Source of the DNA: Daldinia sp. FL1419
Taxonomy: Eukaryota; Ascomycota; Sordariomycetes; Xylariales; Hypoxylaceae
Assembly: GCA_025201765.1 (NCBI GenBank)
Contig: MU623488.1
Span: 1-64,000 of the forward strand
Reading direction: 5' to 3'
Length of the DNA: 64,000 nt
This document shows, one piece after another, positions 10,639 to 22,800 of the stretch (positions are counted from its first letter, which is position 1; every line of letters begins with the position of its first letter). Both the position numbers and the translations under genes were made by a program. The notes below the pieces were generated by a model that was not told where the DNA came from, made no database searches, and worked only from the letters and a program-made list of their open reading frames with translations.

Positions 10639-12474
10639 TCATTTACTAGCATATTTCCTTTCGGCAAACCGAGCTGGAATATATACCACAAGAGTAGAAA
10701 AGAGACAAAGCTCGTTTCCAATATCACCGCCAGCGTCGCCAATCAGTTTAGCAGCAACGCCAGTATACCAAGTAGTAGCCATCCCAAGAACAGCTATAAG
10801 TCAGATCAGCCATGAGTCGCCGTTGAATAAAGTAGGCTCAGCACATTACCTCCGACTATTCCACACGCCAGAGCAAGGCCCCCGGCATATCCAACCGGTA
10901 GCATGTTTTTTTTATTCCAATCTTCTAGGTTGTAATTTTTGAACGAGCCACGACGAAATAGATAGTGCTCAGTAGCCAAACAGACAAAGACGGCGGTTGC
11001 GTAGTAACCTAATAAACTCAGGAAGTCCTGAAGGAATACTAAAAGCCTATCGCTACCAGCCAAACCCAGAGCAATAACCGCAGCGAAACATATTATTTCC
11101 CAGACAAACCTCGGTACTGCGGCTAGATTCTGAGATGTCTGTTGAATCGAGAGGCCTGCACTGTACATTGACCCGCAATTTAAGCCAACGGCTGCGAACA
11201 TAAGTAAGAAAAGGATCGCCTTTGCTAATCCATATGGCTGTATCATGGTTTGGATGAGGAATCCCACGCCAACTTCGTATTGCTCATTCCACTCTTGATT
11301 GTTATGCAAGGTAGAAGCAGCAATGGCCCCGGCCACAGCACTAAGACAAGTAGAAACAACTGAGATCGGTCAGCAAGGGCATATGTATGAGTTTATTAGG
11401 TCCAGTAGCTGGGCTTACAGAGGCCACAGAAAGTTAGCAAGAATATAGTAGCTTTTGCGATGTCTGCGGGATATTCGACATAAAAGTCAGATACATAACC
11501 TTTTGACGTTAGTTATCTTCGTTAGGCGACTAGCAACAGACGAAAATCAAACGCACCAGCGCAACATGCCGAGGACCCGTACATGATGCTCAAAAAGGTT
11601 AATATAGCACCCGAGTTGGAGGCGCCATGAGCAGATGGTGGCGCGTCGAGGTCACCAAATTTACCGATCTCGCCTAAGATAATTAGGAAGATGACTAGAA
11701 ATACTAGCCACGCATACTTCTCAAACGTATATACAGCTTTAAGGCCAAAGAATGAGAAGATCAAACTCATTATGCTGACCACAACGACTCCGAGTTGGGA
11801 ACCGACCTTGCCATTCGAGAATGCGGAAAGTGCTTGTCCCCCTGTGATTGAGCCTGAAGCACACCACCCGATCTCCTGGATTACGTTAAGTATCGCGATG
11901 ATCTTAGACGGATACCAACCGAGGGAGTATCGGCAGATCGAGACTTGACGGAGGCCTGTCGGCGGCCCCATCGTTGCACACCAGCTCTACAAAATTTTAG
12001 AGACTGTTGGGTCTGTTGCCGAGAAGGCACTCACCGTGACCACACCACCCGCAACTGAACCAAAGATAATGACTAGAATGCTCTGCCGGAGGTCTAGACC
12101 TAGTTCCCATCCTAGGAAGCCACTTGCGAAGGTGCCGAGGTTCATGCAACCGCCTACCCAAAAGCTCACTATAGCCTACAGTCGGTTTAGCTATGATCCC
12201 TCCCTCAATTAATCGCGTACAACTCAGATTTAGGGACACTAACCAGCTGGCCCGACCATCGAGTATAAAAAGGGTTCCGCTTACCCGGTAGTTTACGTTC
12301 GATGCTCTGCGATTCGACCCCCAACTTACGGTCCAGTGCCTCTTCATAGCTCCGTAACTTGGCCAGGAAGCCAGTATACTGTGGGCGTATGGGGTTCACT
12401 TCGCTAGAATAGTCAACATCGGTCTCCACAATCTGCGGTACATTTTTCTCTCTGTCGTTCGAGATACGGGCCAT
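10639..12474 (-). CDS. Purine-cytosine permease, NCS1 family, 515 aa, six exons
   Basis: Plasma-membrane proton symporter of the NCS1/FCY2-Fcy21 class for cytosine, purines or related bases. Exons rebuilt on the minus strand: 12474-12244, 12175-12035, 11986-11557, 11499-11419, 11359-10850 and 10793-10639. All phases close, giving 516 codons including stop, which is normal for the family. The soluble N-terminus ends in GVESQSIERKLPGKRNPF. Then come TM1 (SFWVGGCMNLGTF), the family signature GPPTGLRQVSICRYSLGW, the SDFYVEYPAD loop, the GVGLNCGSMYSAGLSIQQ helix, FLSLLGYYA, TEHYLFRRGSFKNY and the C-terminal GDIGNEL segment. Introns of 48-68 nt carry CTAAC/CTGAC branch sites. The first intron is the least certain; an alternative donor at 12284 would delete 16 residues. 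It stands alone in gene-poor DNA but shows no stop or frameshift. Substrate cannot be told from sequence. Confidence 0.88.
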
Positions 12475-15317
12475 GTTTAGTGCGTTGAAACCGTGCTTCC
12501 AGAACGATACGCGGGAAAGAAAGGATTTAGGTTTTCAGGGACTCAAGCCGTCTGGGTGTGGGCAGCTAGAGATACATATAGGGTGGCCTCGACATACTGC
12601 TAATACGACTTTTCATCACTTTAACACACGTCAATACCACATGTCCTAGATAAGCAGCAAGACATTGCGGTGAACATTGTAGCACGCGGTGTTATAGATC
12701 TAGGTATGATCCAGGTATATATCGGGTTCCGATCCTTCCTGAGTGGCGAGCTGCAGCTCCGGCAAGACAGATGTCCACCTCAAGGCAGGGAAATGCATAT
12801 ATCGATTCCAGCATTGCGTATACCCGTATATATCCCACCCCCTCTATGATATGATAGCCATTCCGATCGTCGCTACGGCTGTGGTCATCATTGATAAAGC
12901 ATCAATCCAGTCAGTAGAGTACACAGGTAAGCACAGACGAGGGTTACGTTCTACGATCCTGGCCTTTTTTTATTCGCGTGAGCGACAGGCTCGGAGCTAA
13001 CGTATGTGCGTTTTGGAGCTGATATACAAATCCGTTTAAGTAGCAAGTATAACTCGAATCGTTGGTGTTTGGCCGCGAGGAATGGAAGGGTTTCTCGTTG
13101 AGACATTGGTAGGAGCCCGGCCACCACAATGGGTCAATGTTCAAGCTGTGTGACACTGTTCCCGCTCTTATTTGGCTGAGATGAAATGGGATGGTCGCAC
13201 AAGAGGTGAGATTCTTTTCCAGACCTGGTCTCGCCCAAGGGCGATATCTCGGCGGATACCGTGAACTCTAAGGCACTCTGCAGTTCTACAGCGCGAGTGT
13301 CGCACAGATTAGGAAATATCGACCCCAGTGCAACTACCGCTCTCTGTGTCTTAAACTCGATTCTGTGGGGTTAGTTACCTTATATACGAGTGAAATCGAT
13401 CCCAAGGCCATGGAAGGGTTGAAACCAGGGCTGTAGTGCTTTTCTTGGAGCCTAGACCTGGTGCTTTTCAATGGCCGGCATCTTCCTAAGTGTTGCTAGC
13501 TAATCGGGTGATAAATGATATTCGACGCCTACTAGGTGGGAAAATGCTGTAAGACGCGGTGGCCAAGGGGAATCGGAGGAGAGATGTTCGGGTGCAGATA
13601 ACTATCTGGCGTCTTGGCACTTCTTGTACTCGATGGGGATCTCCCCCTTTTTAAGGGAGAGAACAATATTAAACCAGGTAATATAGCCATTATTTAGGTG
13701 TCTAGGTTACATTTTCAACATATTTCGGATAACGAGTAACTAGCCAATCGAAAATTTAGTTCAAGCTCTCAACTTACTCTTAAAGGAAAGCATCCTCTTG
13801 TTTGAGCCAGTCATATTTCATATTTTCCTACCATCAGAAGAGGTTACATAGGTAGTAATCTCGTGGTGTTAAACATCAACTCTCCTATGCAACGTTTTCC
13901 TTCTCCATTCTATCGCACACGCCTTGCAAAAGATGCAAATGAGATAGAAATGTCATGCAAAACGCGTTCTATAGAATGACATCAATCATGAATACTTTTA
14001 CGCGATGGTAAAAGAGTTCAATTAATTATACAGAGAAGTCATCGGACGTGCGTTGACGCGTGGCTGCGCGAACGGGGGCACGTAGCTAGTTTATAGACGA
14101 GATGTTTCTAATAAGAGAATAAAATCCCGTAAAAATTCATTCGAAAAGGTATCTACTTAGGTACCTAAGTAGTTATGATGCTAATTTCAATGTGCTTCTA
14201 TGTAACCAAAGAGCTACTTAATCAGTCTCTATCAACCTTTGAAGGGAGTTTGCCTTTCGCCGGAGACAACAGGACAACAGTAATCAGCCCTATAGAAATT
14301 TAGTAGTTCATTATTTTCCCCTTAAGCCTGCGGAGTTAGGTAGTAGGATTTCTGGCATCACGTAAGAAATCCCCAGGATGAATACAAGCATATCAATGAT
14401 CCGTACTTATTTTAACTGCCTTTTTAACGGTATGCCAAGATGCGATGATAGATACACTCTTTCATCAGTATCCACGATAGCCTGCTAAGTGCCATAGAAA
14501 AAGAATTTAGGAATTTGATGAATGTAGGCGGAAAAATAAAAATAAGCAACCCCTGACGTGCGTTACCCACCAGATGTGAAGAATGTTCGAGAAAAGATGG
14601 ACATAGTTAGGAGGTAGGTGTGGCTATTTGGGTAACTGTTAGGTAGGTATGAATCACGAACTATTCAGCTGCTCCGGGAGCATTAATAGCAATTCATATA
14701 TATATCTTGACAAGGTCAAGGTTGAAATGTTGTTTAACTATACGGCCTTATGCTTTGAAACTTTCTAAGAATTATAAAAGGTATTTCAACATACGAACTC
14801 CATCGAAGGTACTCTCTGACATGTCGAGACACTTCCTATTCGAAGAGACGTTCGAAAGTAGACAGACAGTGAGCCGCCATAGGAGAACGTGTAACGTCGT
14901 TGAGTTACTGTAATGATTTAGATCATCAATAAATGTATAGGAGGTAAAGGAACGAAAGTGAGGTTCCTTAAACTAATTTCTACTATTATTGAAATCTCTT
15001 AATATCTATTAATCCTAATAGTAACTTCCATGTTTCGGACCCTACATTACGCTATTAGTCGGCCTAAGTTACAGGTCATAGTCTTAAGTCATCATCCCCT
15101 GCTGCTGGGGAGTGTAAGAATAACAAGGAGTGGAATTGCAAATAAAGTATGGTCTAAGGATAATCGACATATATTAGCTCTTGTGCTGCGGCATTTGTTG
15201 TTCCCGGGCCCCTCACGGTTGAGCAATACTCTAATGTATTTTCCCAATGCTCACTTGCAACGCCCTCGTTCCCCGTTTTATAGATGTATATATCCGGCCA
15301 GTAGCATATAAACCTTA
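12475..15317. other. Intergenic, nothing coding recognised
   Basis: It contains the upstream region of the permease and a perfect 20-bp palindrome at 14153-14172. No credible open frame or RNA gene was seen. Confidence 0.6.
14153..14172. repeat. Perfect 20-bp palindrome
   Basis: CTACTTAGGTACCTAAGTAG equals its own reverse complement. It is built on the GGTACC core that recurs in intergenic DNA of this window. It could be a protein-binding site or a remnant of a mobile-element end. Confidence 0.9.
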
Positions 15318-16262
15318 CTATCGATGCGTAAATATATCTAATACCGTGTTTTTCCCAACTAGTCTATCCGTCACCTTCTTAGATGTTGTCGAGATAGACT
15401 TCAGTGCCTTCAATATCGATACCTGCGAGTTTTTAATAGCAACGACGGCTCTGAGGCTTGTACTAATACTGAGAATACAGAGCTGGCGGGCTTCCGGAAA
15501 TTGCTTCTGGGCTTCCTCTATAAGGACCCCACACGGATTATTATAGCCAAAACCAGCATCGATAAATTCTATATCGTCACGGCCACATTCGATACACTTG
15601 AAGAAAGTAGATACTGCCGAGGTCGCGCGCGCTACCTCCCAGACTGTGCAATCGCGAAACCCGCTTACCTTTTCGTACCTATGTTCTGAAGAGAGTAGGT
15701 CTCGCATCATCGTTCTCTTTGGTTATTACCAATACGGCACTATACGAGACTCATCAGCTTAAGCCGACAAATATTTAGGTATATATTCGAACGACACACG
15801 TTTTTACAGTCACCATTCCGAAATGGAACATCCTCATTGAAGCAAGCCTCTCGAGTAGGGCAGTTTTTATCCTTATGTTGGGCTTTCACCACCTCCTTTA
15901 CAGCAGCCTAGGTTAGAAGGTCTTTGCAGAGTAGGCCCTGGTTGGGGGTAGGGAAAAAGGTACCAGGCGCCGCTTAGGGGTAGAAGCCTTACTCGCGAGA
16001 CGTCTATACGCTGCAGTGCAGTCCTTGATTGTCATACCCAGTCGCCCAAGCATTATCGCAATAATTATATTACCCAATAAGCAAAGGCTTAGGTCTGCGG
16101 TAATAAGTTGCTGTCTTACCCCCCTATACTTGTCCCTCCAACAAAGTCGAAATATTTACACGGCCGACGTGCTTCCGGGAGGCCTTGTATCTATCGAACA
16201 TTTTCCATAAATTCTTGAAGTGTTAGGATGCTCGATATGCCACGGATTCCGCCTCCATCTAA
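15318..16262 (-). pseudogene. Patatin-like phospholipase, decayed
   Basis: Minus-strand relic of the patatin domain found in fungal NLR-like proteins and phospholipases. In order it shows the oxyanion-hole motif LDGGGIRG (16262-16239), an in-frame TAG (16193-16191), the nucleophile elbow GGTSIGG (16139-16119, catalytic Ser present) and a GTAAGA that looks like an intron donor. After these come IMLGRLGMTIKD (16056-16021), frameshifted remnants with another in-frame TAG just after LFRT, the block WEVARATSAVSTFF, and the catalytic-Asp region FIDAGFGYNNP, where family members usually have DGG or DAG. Stops and shifts lie between every pair of conserved blocks, so no active protein is possible. 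Both clear stops are TAG, which RIP makes from CAG. No NB-ARC or NACHT domain was recognised downstream. The N-terminal limit is unclear. Confidence 0.85.
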
Positions 16263-19200
16263 TTTTCTTTTCTTAAGTATATTAGACTTATCGAATAACC
16301 ATGGACAGAACTCACTGAGAGACAAGTTCCTCAGCGAGAAGGCCATCATGTACACTAATAATATAATCGTGCAAAATTTTCTATACCAGCAGTTCTGGAA
16401 TTGTGTACTGAATAATATTTGTCTTGCACAACGGTAAGGTAGCGATATTATCAGGCTTCAACAACAGTTTACGTGGGCATACAATACTAGGCCGTGATGA
16501 ACTTGCCAATAACGTCGAATTTTCTTCAGCCGCATATATAGTATTTTCAAGGCTAGGAATCCGACAGGAGAAACGTAGTAAATGACCATAACAATGGAGC
16601 GATGCTGCCTCAAATGCGTGGGTGCCAGCTTGTCGGGCGCAGTCCCGAACGAAATATAAGGCTTTATTGGCGCAGAAGCCCAAATATCATGCTATTCCAA
16701 GTTACGAACGCAACACTCTTAGGAGCAAGGTAATGATATGGGATGAAGCTCACACCTGAGTAGCTTTATTCAAATAAATTATCTGCGGATACGGCTCAGT
16801 AGAGCAGTTTACGATATACTATTACACCGAAGTATACATAATGATAAATGTGTTGCTTACTTCAGAGTCTAGGACGAAACCCCGAGAAATCAACATGGAA
16901 TATATGCAACTAAAGTCTAAATAATAAACTGACAGGTAACATAACGCGAGTATAAATAGTACAAAGTTAGACGTGGTTGACGATGTATGGCTATTGAAAA
17001 TTAGCCCTGCGTCACAAGGCAGACCAAGAGGCGGGGAGCTCTATCTGCCATGAAACTTTGAGGTTGTCAGGTTTTAAGTTGTCCTACATATAGAATAAAG
17101 GACTTGTTCTATATACAGGAGTCTAGTAGACCCATAGCAGATAAAGTTCCTCGTGGAATAACAGAGTTGTTTCCTCACTTCTTGGTCCGCCTCGTGACAG
17201 AGGCTCTTACATATGAAGTAAAGAAACCTGACACCCCGAGAGCTCTTCGCTACCACTAAAATGTATCTCATGACTTAGGTGCCTAACGTGTTTGCCCGGC
17301 GACTAACCCTTATTGGGGGGAGTGAAAAGGAGTGTATTGCTCTGATAACGTCAGGACATAATTATAGGCTGGCCAGAAAACTACTCGGTGAATTGCCATG
17401 TTGAATGGCTCCAGGATTTAGTCTATTCTTCAGGAGAAAACCAAGGATAAACCCGACTTATAGACCATCCTTTATCCCTTGGCTATCCCGTCAATAGCTA
17501 CGTTGCTTACTATTTACTTTTATGTTTATGTCCCTTTGGACCATGCCAAGGGCAATATATAGGTAAGATTGGCAATGATACCTGAATTGGTCAAACCTAA
17601 TACTCACCGATTCAAAAACGTATAAAAGCTTGCTGATCTGCGGGCCAACTTCAACTTCACTGGAGCCTCGTATTTACAAGCAAGTTGTTCTATGTAGTGT
17701 TAAAGTTACCGTTCCCAGTCCAAAAACGCACCGGAGGATCAGCGACGATTATAGCGGCCACCACTCCGCACGCTGCGAAAACCGATCCCACGCGGTTCGG
17801 CGTTGGACCGAGCCTTAATAGTATCAAACCAACCTAGAACATTGACGAACGTTAACGATGGCCCCATTCCGAGCTAGAGGCGCGTGAGGCGGTAAGGTCC
17901 TAGAATGATGATCTTTACGGACGGCGACTTGGTAACCGGAGCCGTTACTAGGTAGAGGATATCGAGTGCATTGGGGGGCTATTGCATAATCTACCTGAGG
18001 GATCGACGTCATCGATAGGATATCGATCCTTAAGGAATCTTGTCGAGGATGTGTCGAGGATGAAGAAACCTTAACTGAATACCGAATACCTAAGGAACGA
18101 GGCGTGAGCTATTTGACTTAGCCGGGGATATGGTGTTTATGCACAGAGCTATAACGTTGGCAGATATCGCATAAACCTTTCAATATTCCTGGGCAAAGAG
18201 AAGGTGATGTGTCTACGGTCGCCGGATTACATAAATCTGATGTGCCAACGGCATGTGAATAATATATATACATACCTTGGGTGGTACCTATATATATATA
18301 GGTAGGTGTAAATCAAGTAAACATCGACACATCGACACATCGGCAAAGCTGATTCGTTCAGCTAAGCGTCAACCCCAACTTGAACGTGAGCTGTGGCCGC
18401 TTAATTAACTGTTCTACGTACGGACTGGTGAGATCTTCGATTGTATATATTGATACCGAATATATTACGTATGCTAGATGATATAATTGGCCTTTGATAG
18501 TTAGCCTGACTCGGTAGCTCGTCTAAATCTCCAATTTCCGACTCGGGAAAAGTTAAGAAACGGCCAATTAAGCTTTTCTTTAGTAAGTCGCCGCGTCTTT
18601 AGTTGATTGGCCAAGCTAGACAAAAACTTGGATGGACCTTTATGGACAATTTCCGAATGGGCTCTACAGTAGCTTTACCCGGAGTCGACTGCCGAGCAGG
18701 CCGGTAGTACGTAGTGTGACACTAATGTATTTAGACGTTGTGTGATAGCTTAAATGCTACCGTAGCTGAGGGTGAGATTGGGGTGAGGCGAATTACCGGC
18801 AGAGCGAAGCGCGTCTAAGATGTGACCTTGGCGGTTTCGTTCGGGTTTGCGGCCGAGATGTCGGGGTGAGACAATGGATAGACGATCAAGTTTACCGAGT
18901 GATTTTTGATGGTGGTCAAGTTAAGAGATAATTAATAATGGAGTAATAATGGAGTAATGGGAGCGGGTAGACTTTCGAAAAAAAAAGGGGTATAGCTCAG
19001 GAGTATGCATATTAAAGATTTCGAGGGGTAAGATACTATGTAGACGCCTCGATTTTTCAACGGGAGCACCAAAAGAAGCCACCTCAGCATGGCCAAGCGG
19101 GAGGCGGGAGGCGGGGAATTGCATTTGATTGATGCCGTAAGACTTGCGTCATTGTAGAGGCACGGATTCCAATCTGCCAACTGCACAACTAAAAGAGGAG

Positions 19201-19725
19201 AATTAAAACAGTCTTACTGATGTACACGTGTAGGAATTTAAGAAGTGATAGAAATAGAAAATCCATCCTACTGCTGAGAGGCTGAGTACAAAAATAAAAT
19301 ATCCATGTAAAGATCAATAACGTAGAAGGAATTGCACGCGACGGCTTGAATTTTTACTTGGCAAGTTCGGATAACAGATGAGGCGATCGCCATGTGCGTG
19401 ATAAGTCAATCCACGATCTTGGATCTGGGCGGTGGAACAATTACGAAAGAACTAAGATAACGAAATGTTGCAACGAGCTTTCCAGGTAGGTTAGCTGTAC
19501 AAAGATACATGGTCTAGGATGGATGTAGGTTATTTACATGGTACGTACCTAATCATCAGAGTCCGACCAGTTTGGGAAATACAAGGGGGGTTAGTCGCGA
19601 GGAGGGAAGACGCGAAGAGAGAAAGAGTTATACAGTTTGCCGAGATTTAAATTATACTGGTCATGGTACTTCGGAAGAAGTGACGTAATTTGTTGCGAAT
19701 TTCCCGCCCTGACCACCTTTTCCAC
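16263..19725. other. Intergenic, nothing firmly recognised
   Basis: A 100-codon minus-strand frame at 16683-16381 lies just upstream of the patatin relic and could belong to it, but it has no recognisable domain. Minus-strand frames near 17640-18010 look faintly protein-like and are broken by stops. Otherwise empty. Confidence 0.5.
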
Positions 19726-20287
19726 TGGTAATTTTAATGGTACAACCAAATTTTCATAATGGCACAACCAATCCATTTTTTATGTAAATTGGTGGCCCAA
19801 TTATAATATACCTAATTTATATAGGGTTTAATCTATCCCCTAACTAAAAGCAGAAAAAATAGAAAATTGCCTGGTTGCATTTTTTCAAGTATTAAAGGCA
19901 ATAAAATCAACTTATTAATACCAACACCACCACCTGTACCACCACCACAATTGTACGCAATACCCTCAATACCAACGCTTACAACAATAAGGTTTAATTA
20001 ATTTAACCAATTAAATGCGCATGATTAGAATTTGTATTATTATAATAATTAAATAAATGCATAGTTAAAAGGAGTGGCTAAGAAAAGTGACTAAAGAACT
20101 ATTTAAATTTTTATAAAATAATTAAATTTATTGAATTTATTAATACAACCGGGCAAAATTCTGATTTAGTTGGAGGTTGGATTAAACCCCATACAAATTA
20201 GGTGTGTGGTAATTGGGCCACCAATTTACGTAGAAAGTGGATTGGCTGTGCCATTATGAAAGTTTGGCTGTACCGTTAAAATTACCG
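19726..20287. mobile_element. Non-autonomous Mutator-like element (MITE), 562 bp
   Basis: Terminal inverted repeats of 108 bp lie at 19726-19833 and 20180-20287, starting (T/C)GGTAATTTTAA. They align without gaps at about 87% identity. The element is flanked by identical 9-bp direct repeats CTTTTCCAC at 19717-19725 and 20288-20296. Long inverted repeats plus a 9-bp target duplication are the hallmark of Mutator-like elements. The 350-bp interior is A/T-rich with CCA/CCACCA runs and no open frame, so transposase must have come from elsewhere. Of 14 mismatches between arms, 13 are transitions, and the left arm always has the T or A, consistent with RIP. Confidence 0.85.
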
Positions 20288-20296
20288 CTTTTCCAC

Positions 20297-22800
20297 TCTT
20301 CTAATTTTTTCTAGCTTGACCCTTGAGACGCTGAAGACGTAATTGTCTGACCGTTACCCTCGAAATTCCACGCGAAGGAGGGAAAGAAAGAACGTGTACG
20401 GAAAATTAAATACCTAGGTACCTACCTATTTGAACATTACAAACTTACCTTACAGCCTGGAAGTCGTTCTCGTATGGCTGGGCTGGTATCGAAATATTTG
20501 AGGAACACTTGACGAAATAGCAACCTCCACATCGGCTGGCTAGTACAATCAATCAATCTTTCATTTCGTTTCTCCTGTAGGGCACCCCGTATGCACAAGT
20601 ACACTATTTTTTCTTCTCCCGCGGAGCCTCTCTCAAAAATATTGCTTTTCAATTTGTCAGACGCGGAATGGGGCATGTATGAGAAGGTAAAATACGACCA
20701 GGGCATTACATCTCAGCCGGGATATTTGATTCGAAGAAAGACAGGAAAAGCGATTCAGTTTTTTTTTTTTTTTTTTTCGCCACTTCCCAAAATGCTCTGG
20801 ATGGGTAGGATGGTGTGGATGGCCTGCCGCATTTTAACTAGCGTAACTTGAAGATGCAAGTATCTCAAACTACGTATGTAACGTTAGGTAGTTATGGAAG
20901 ACGGGATACCTAACTCGAGACTTCTTGTCTTTCTTTTTTTTCCCAGGTCAAGACTGGTCTAGGTATCAGAACTCGAGCCTCTACTAACTACCTACCTATG
21001 TGTTATCAAAGCAGTCGAGACATCCTTTTAAGGTCTTTCTCGCTTTTTTAATCCTTGGCTTTCTTAGGATTTTTTCCCCTCTCTTCTTCTCTCTGTGGCT
21101 GTATCTTTTTTTAGCCCTTGATCGTGATCTCATAAAATCTGCTTTGTAATTAGGTCTCAAGATTTCATATCCTTCTGGGTTAACTCCATATCCACATTGC
21201 GCTAAGAAGTTTGCTCCGGAAATATCCCTACATTGAAATCGACTGCATATGTACATGTACTGCAACAAGCATCTACAAGGCATAGTTGTTTAGAATTGTT
21301 ATCTACCACCTATTAACCTTTCTTTCATTTTAGACTGACGAATATTACCGGTGTGATTTCCAACAAACCGGAGATATTAGAGATAAGATTTCGAGCTGAT
21401 GACGATAAAATTTGATAATTATGTAGCATCATTATTTTTCGATGCGGCAGAACAAAACCTGAGTTCAACGTAGAAAACAGGGAGAAAAAAAGTCTTTAAA
21501 TTTTTTTAATCATAAACGGTATGCCATGCCTGCCATTTGTACTCGTATGTTTTCCGTTGACATCCAATCCTAGGATAAGCCCGTTGCGATTCAGGCTGGG
21601 GTCCGCCGGGTCAAAGAGGCAAAATGGAGTGGTTTGCCCCGTCTGGCGAACAGTAACCGGACGAATCACCGTCTTGTATTCAATTAATACCAGTTTCGTA
21701 CCGTACCACCCATGGCTAACTTTTGACTGGCGTTAACAGGCTTTGAATAACGTGTTTTAGTGCTGGTTTGAACCGACTTCCACCAACTAGCAGGCTTATC
21801 CAAATAGATCTAATAGGCCAAAGAAGCCCAAAAAGCCCTAATATGCTACCTATGTAATGTAATAACCTGGTAGGTCTACACACACTAATACAAGTCGACA
21901 GGATTTATTTTGTTATGAGTGGAGATGTTACTTGAAGAAGCAAAGTACATAGTAGAGCCGTGACGCAAATTTCGCGTTTTTCGGCGGTGGAATTCTGTTG
22001 TTTTTTTAAGTGATTATTTCTAAGAAGAGATTCAACAGAATTATTTAAAGAATACTGTACCTCACTATATAAACCGTATAACACTAGGTTAGAATGTTAA
22101 AATGAATAACTAAGGAAATACCAACCCAGAAGACTTGTATGTAGAGAGCCAGTAAAACAGGTACCTAAGGTAGAACAACCAGAAATACCTAGCGTGAAGC
22201 GCACTGTACGGGTACTTAGGGATCTTCGATCACGCCTTCCACATAACCATTGGATGATCAATCCATGCCTAGTGCGGGCCTTGTCCACCTTTGGCTCCAA
22301 GCATTTTTCGGGGGGCTTTTACGTCTGCTGTGCCTGCCTTTTCTCCCAAAAACCACCCCTTATGTCACTTCTTCCCTCATGACCTCATCGCCAACATCTC
22401 CTCGATACACCTGCAACTTATCACTTCGAACCATCTGCGTCAATACCAATATACACACACAACCATAATAGCACCGCAGCACCACAACACACAATAGCAA
22501 TAACGGGTCCCCCCTGCGGTAACAACTACGTTTTTATTTTGATCACTTGCTAGTCTAGCCTATACCGTCGCTCATTCATCAATTAGTCGCCACGATACCC
22601 TAGGTAGCGGCCCGCGCTCGCACCTAATCCCCCCAGAGGTAGTTTGCTGTTTTTTTATTTTATTTTTTCTTTTCCGAGCTGCCTCCCCAAGTCAGTGTTG
22701 TGCGTCAGGCGTATCGTTACATCATCCTCCTTCCCCCAAACGCCCACCTACGTACACGCACACCCAGCGCCATAAAAACAACTTCGTCATCGTCGTCACA
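20297..22800. other. Intergenic and atf1 upstream region
   Basis: It contains TACCTAGGTA at 20411-20420 and a T18 run near 20759-20776. A 95-codon Lys/Arg-rich minus-strand frame (21283-20996) is unrecognised and probably fortuitous. From about 22200 the sequence is pyrimidine- and CA-rich with several short upstream ATG frames, as expected for a long fungal 5' leader or promoter of the atf1 gene. Confidence 0.5.

Noticed and set aside
10400..10942. 180-codon plus-strand frame
   Set aside because: Antisense to the last exons and 3' end of the NCS1 permease; no recognisable domain.
17640..18012. Possible transporter or enzyme relic on the minus strand
   Set aside because: Segments such as RLGPTPNRVGSVFAACGVVA look protein-like, but stops separate them and no family could be named.
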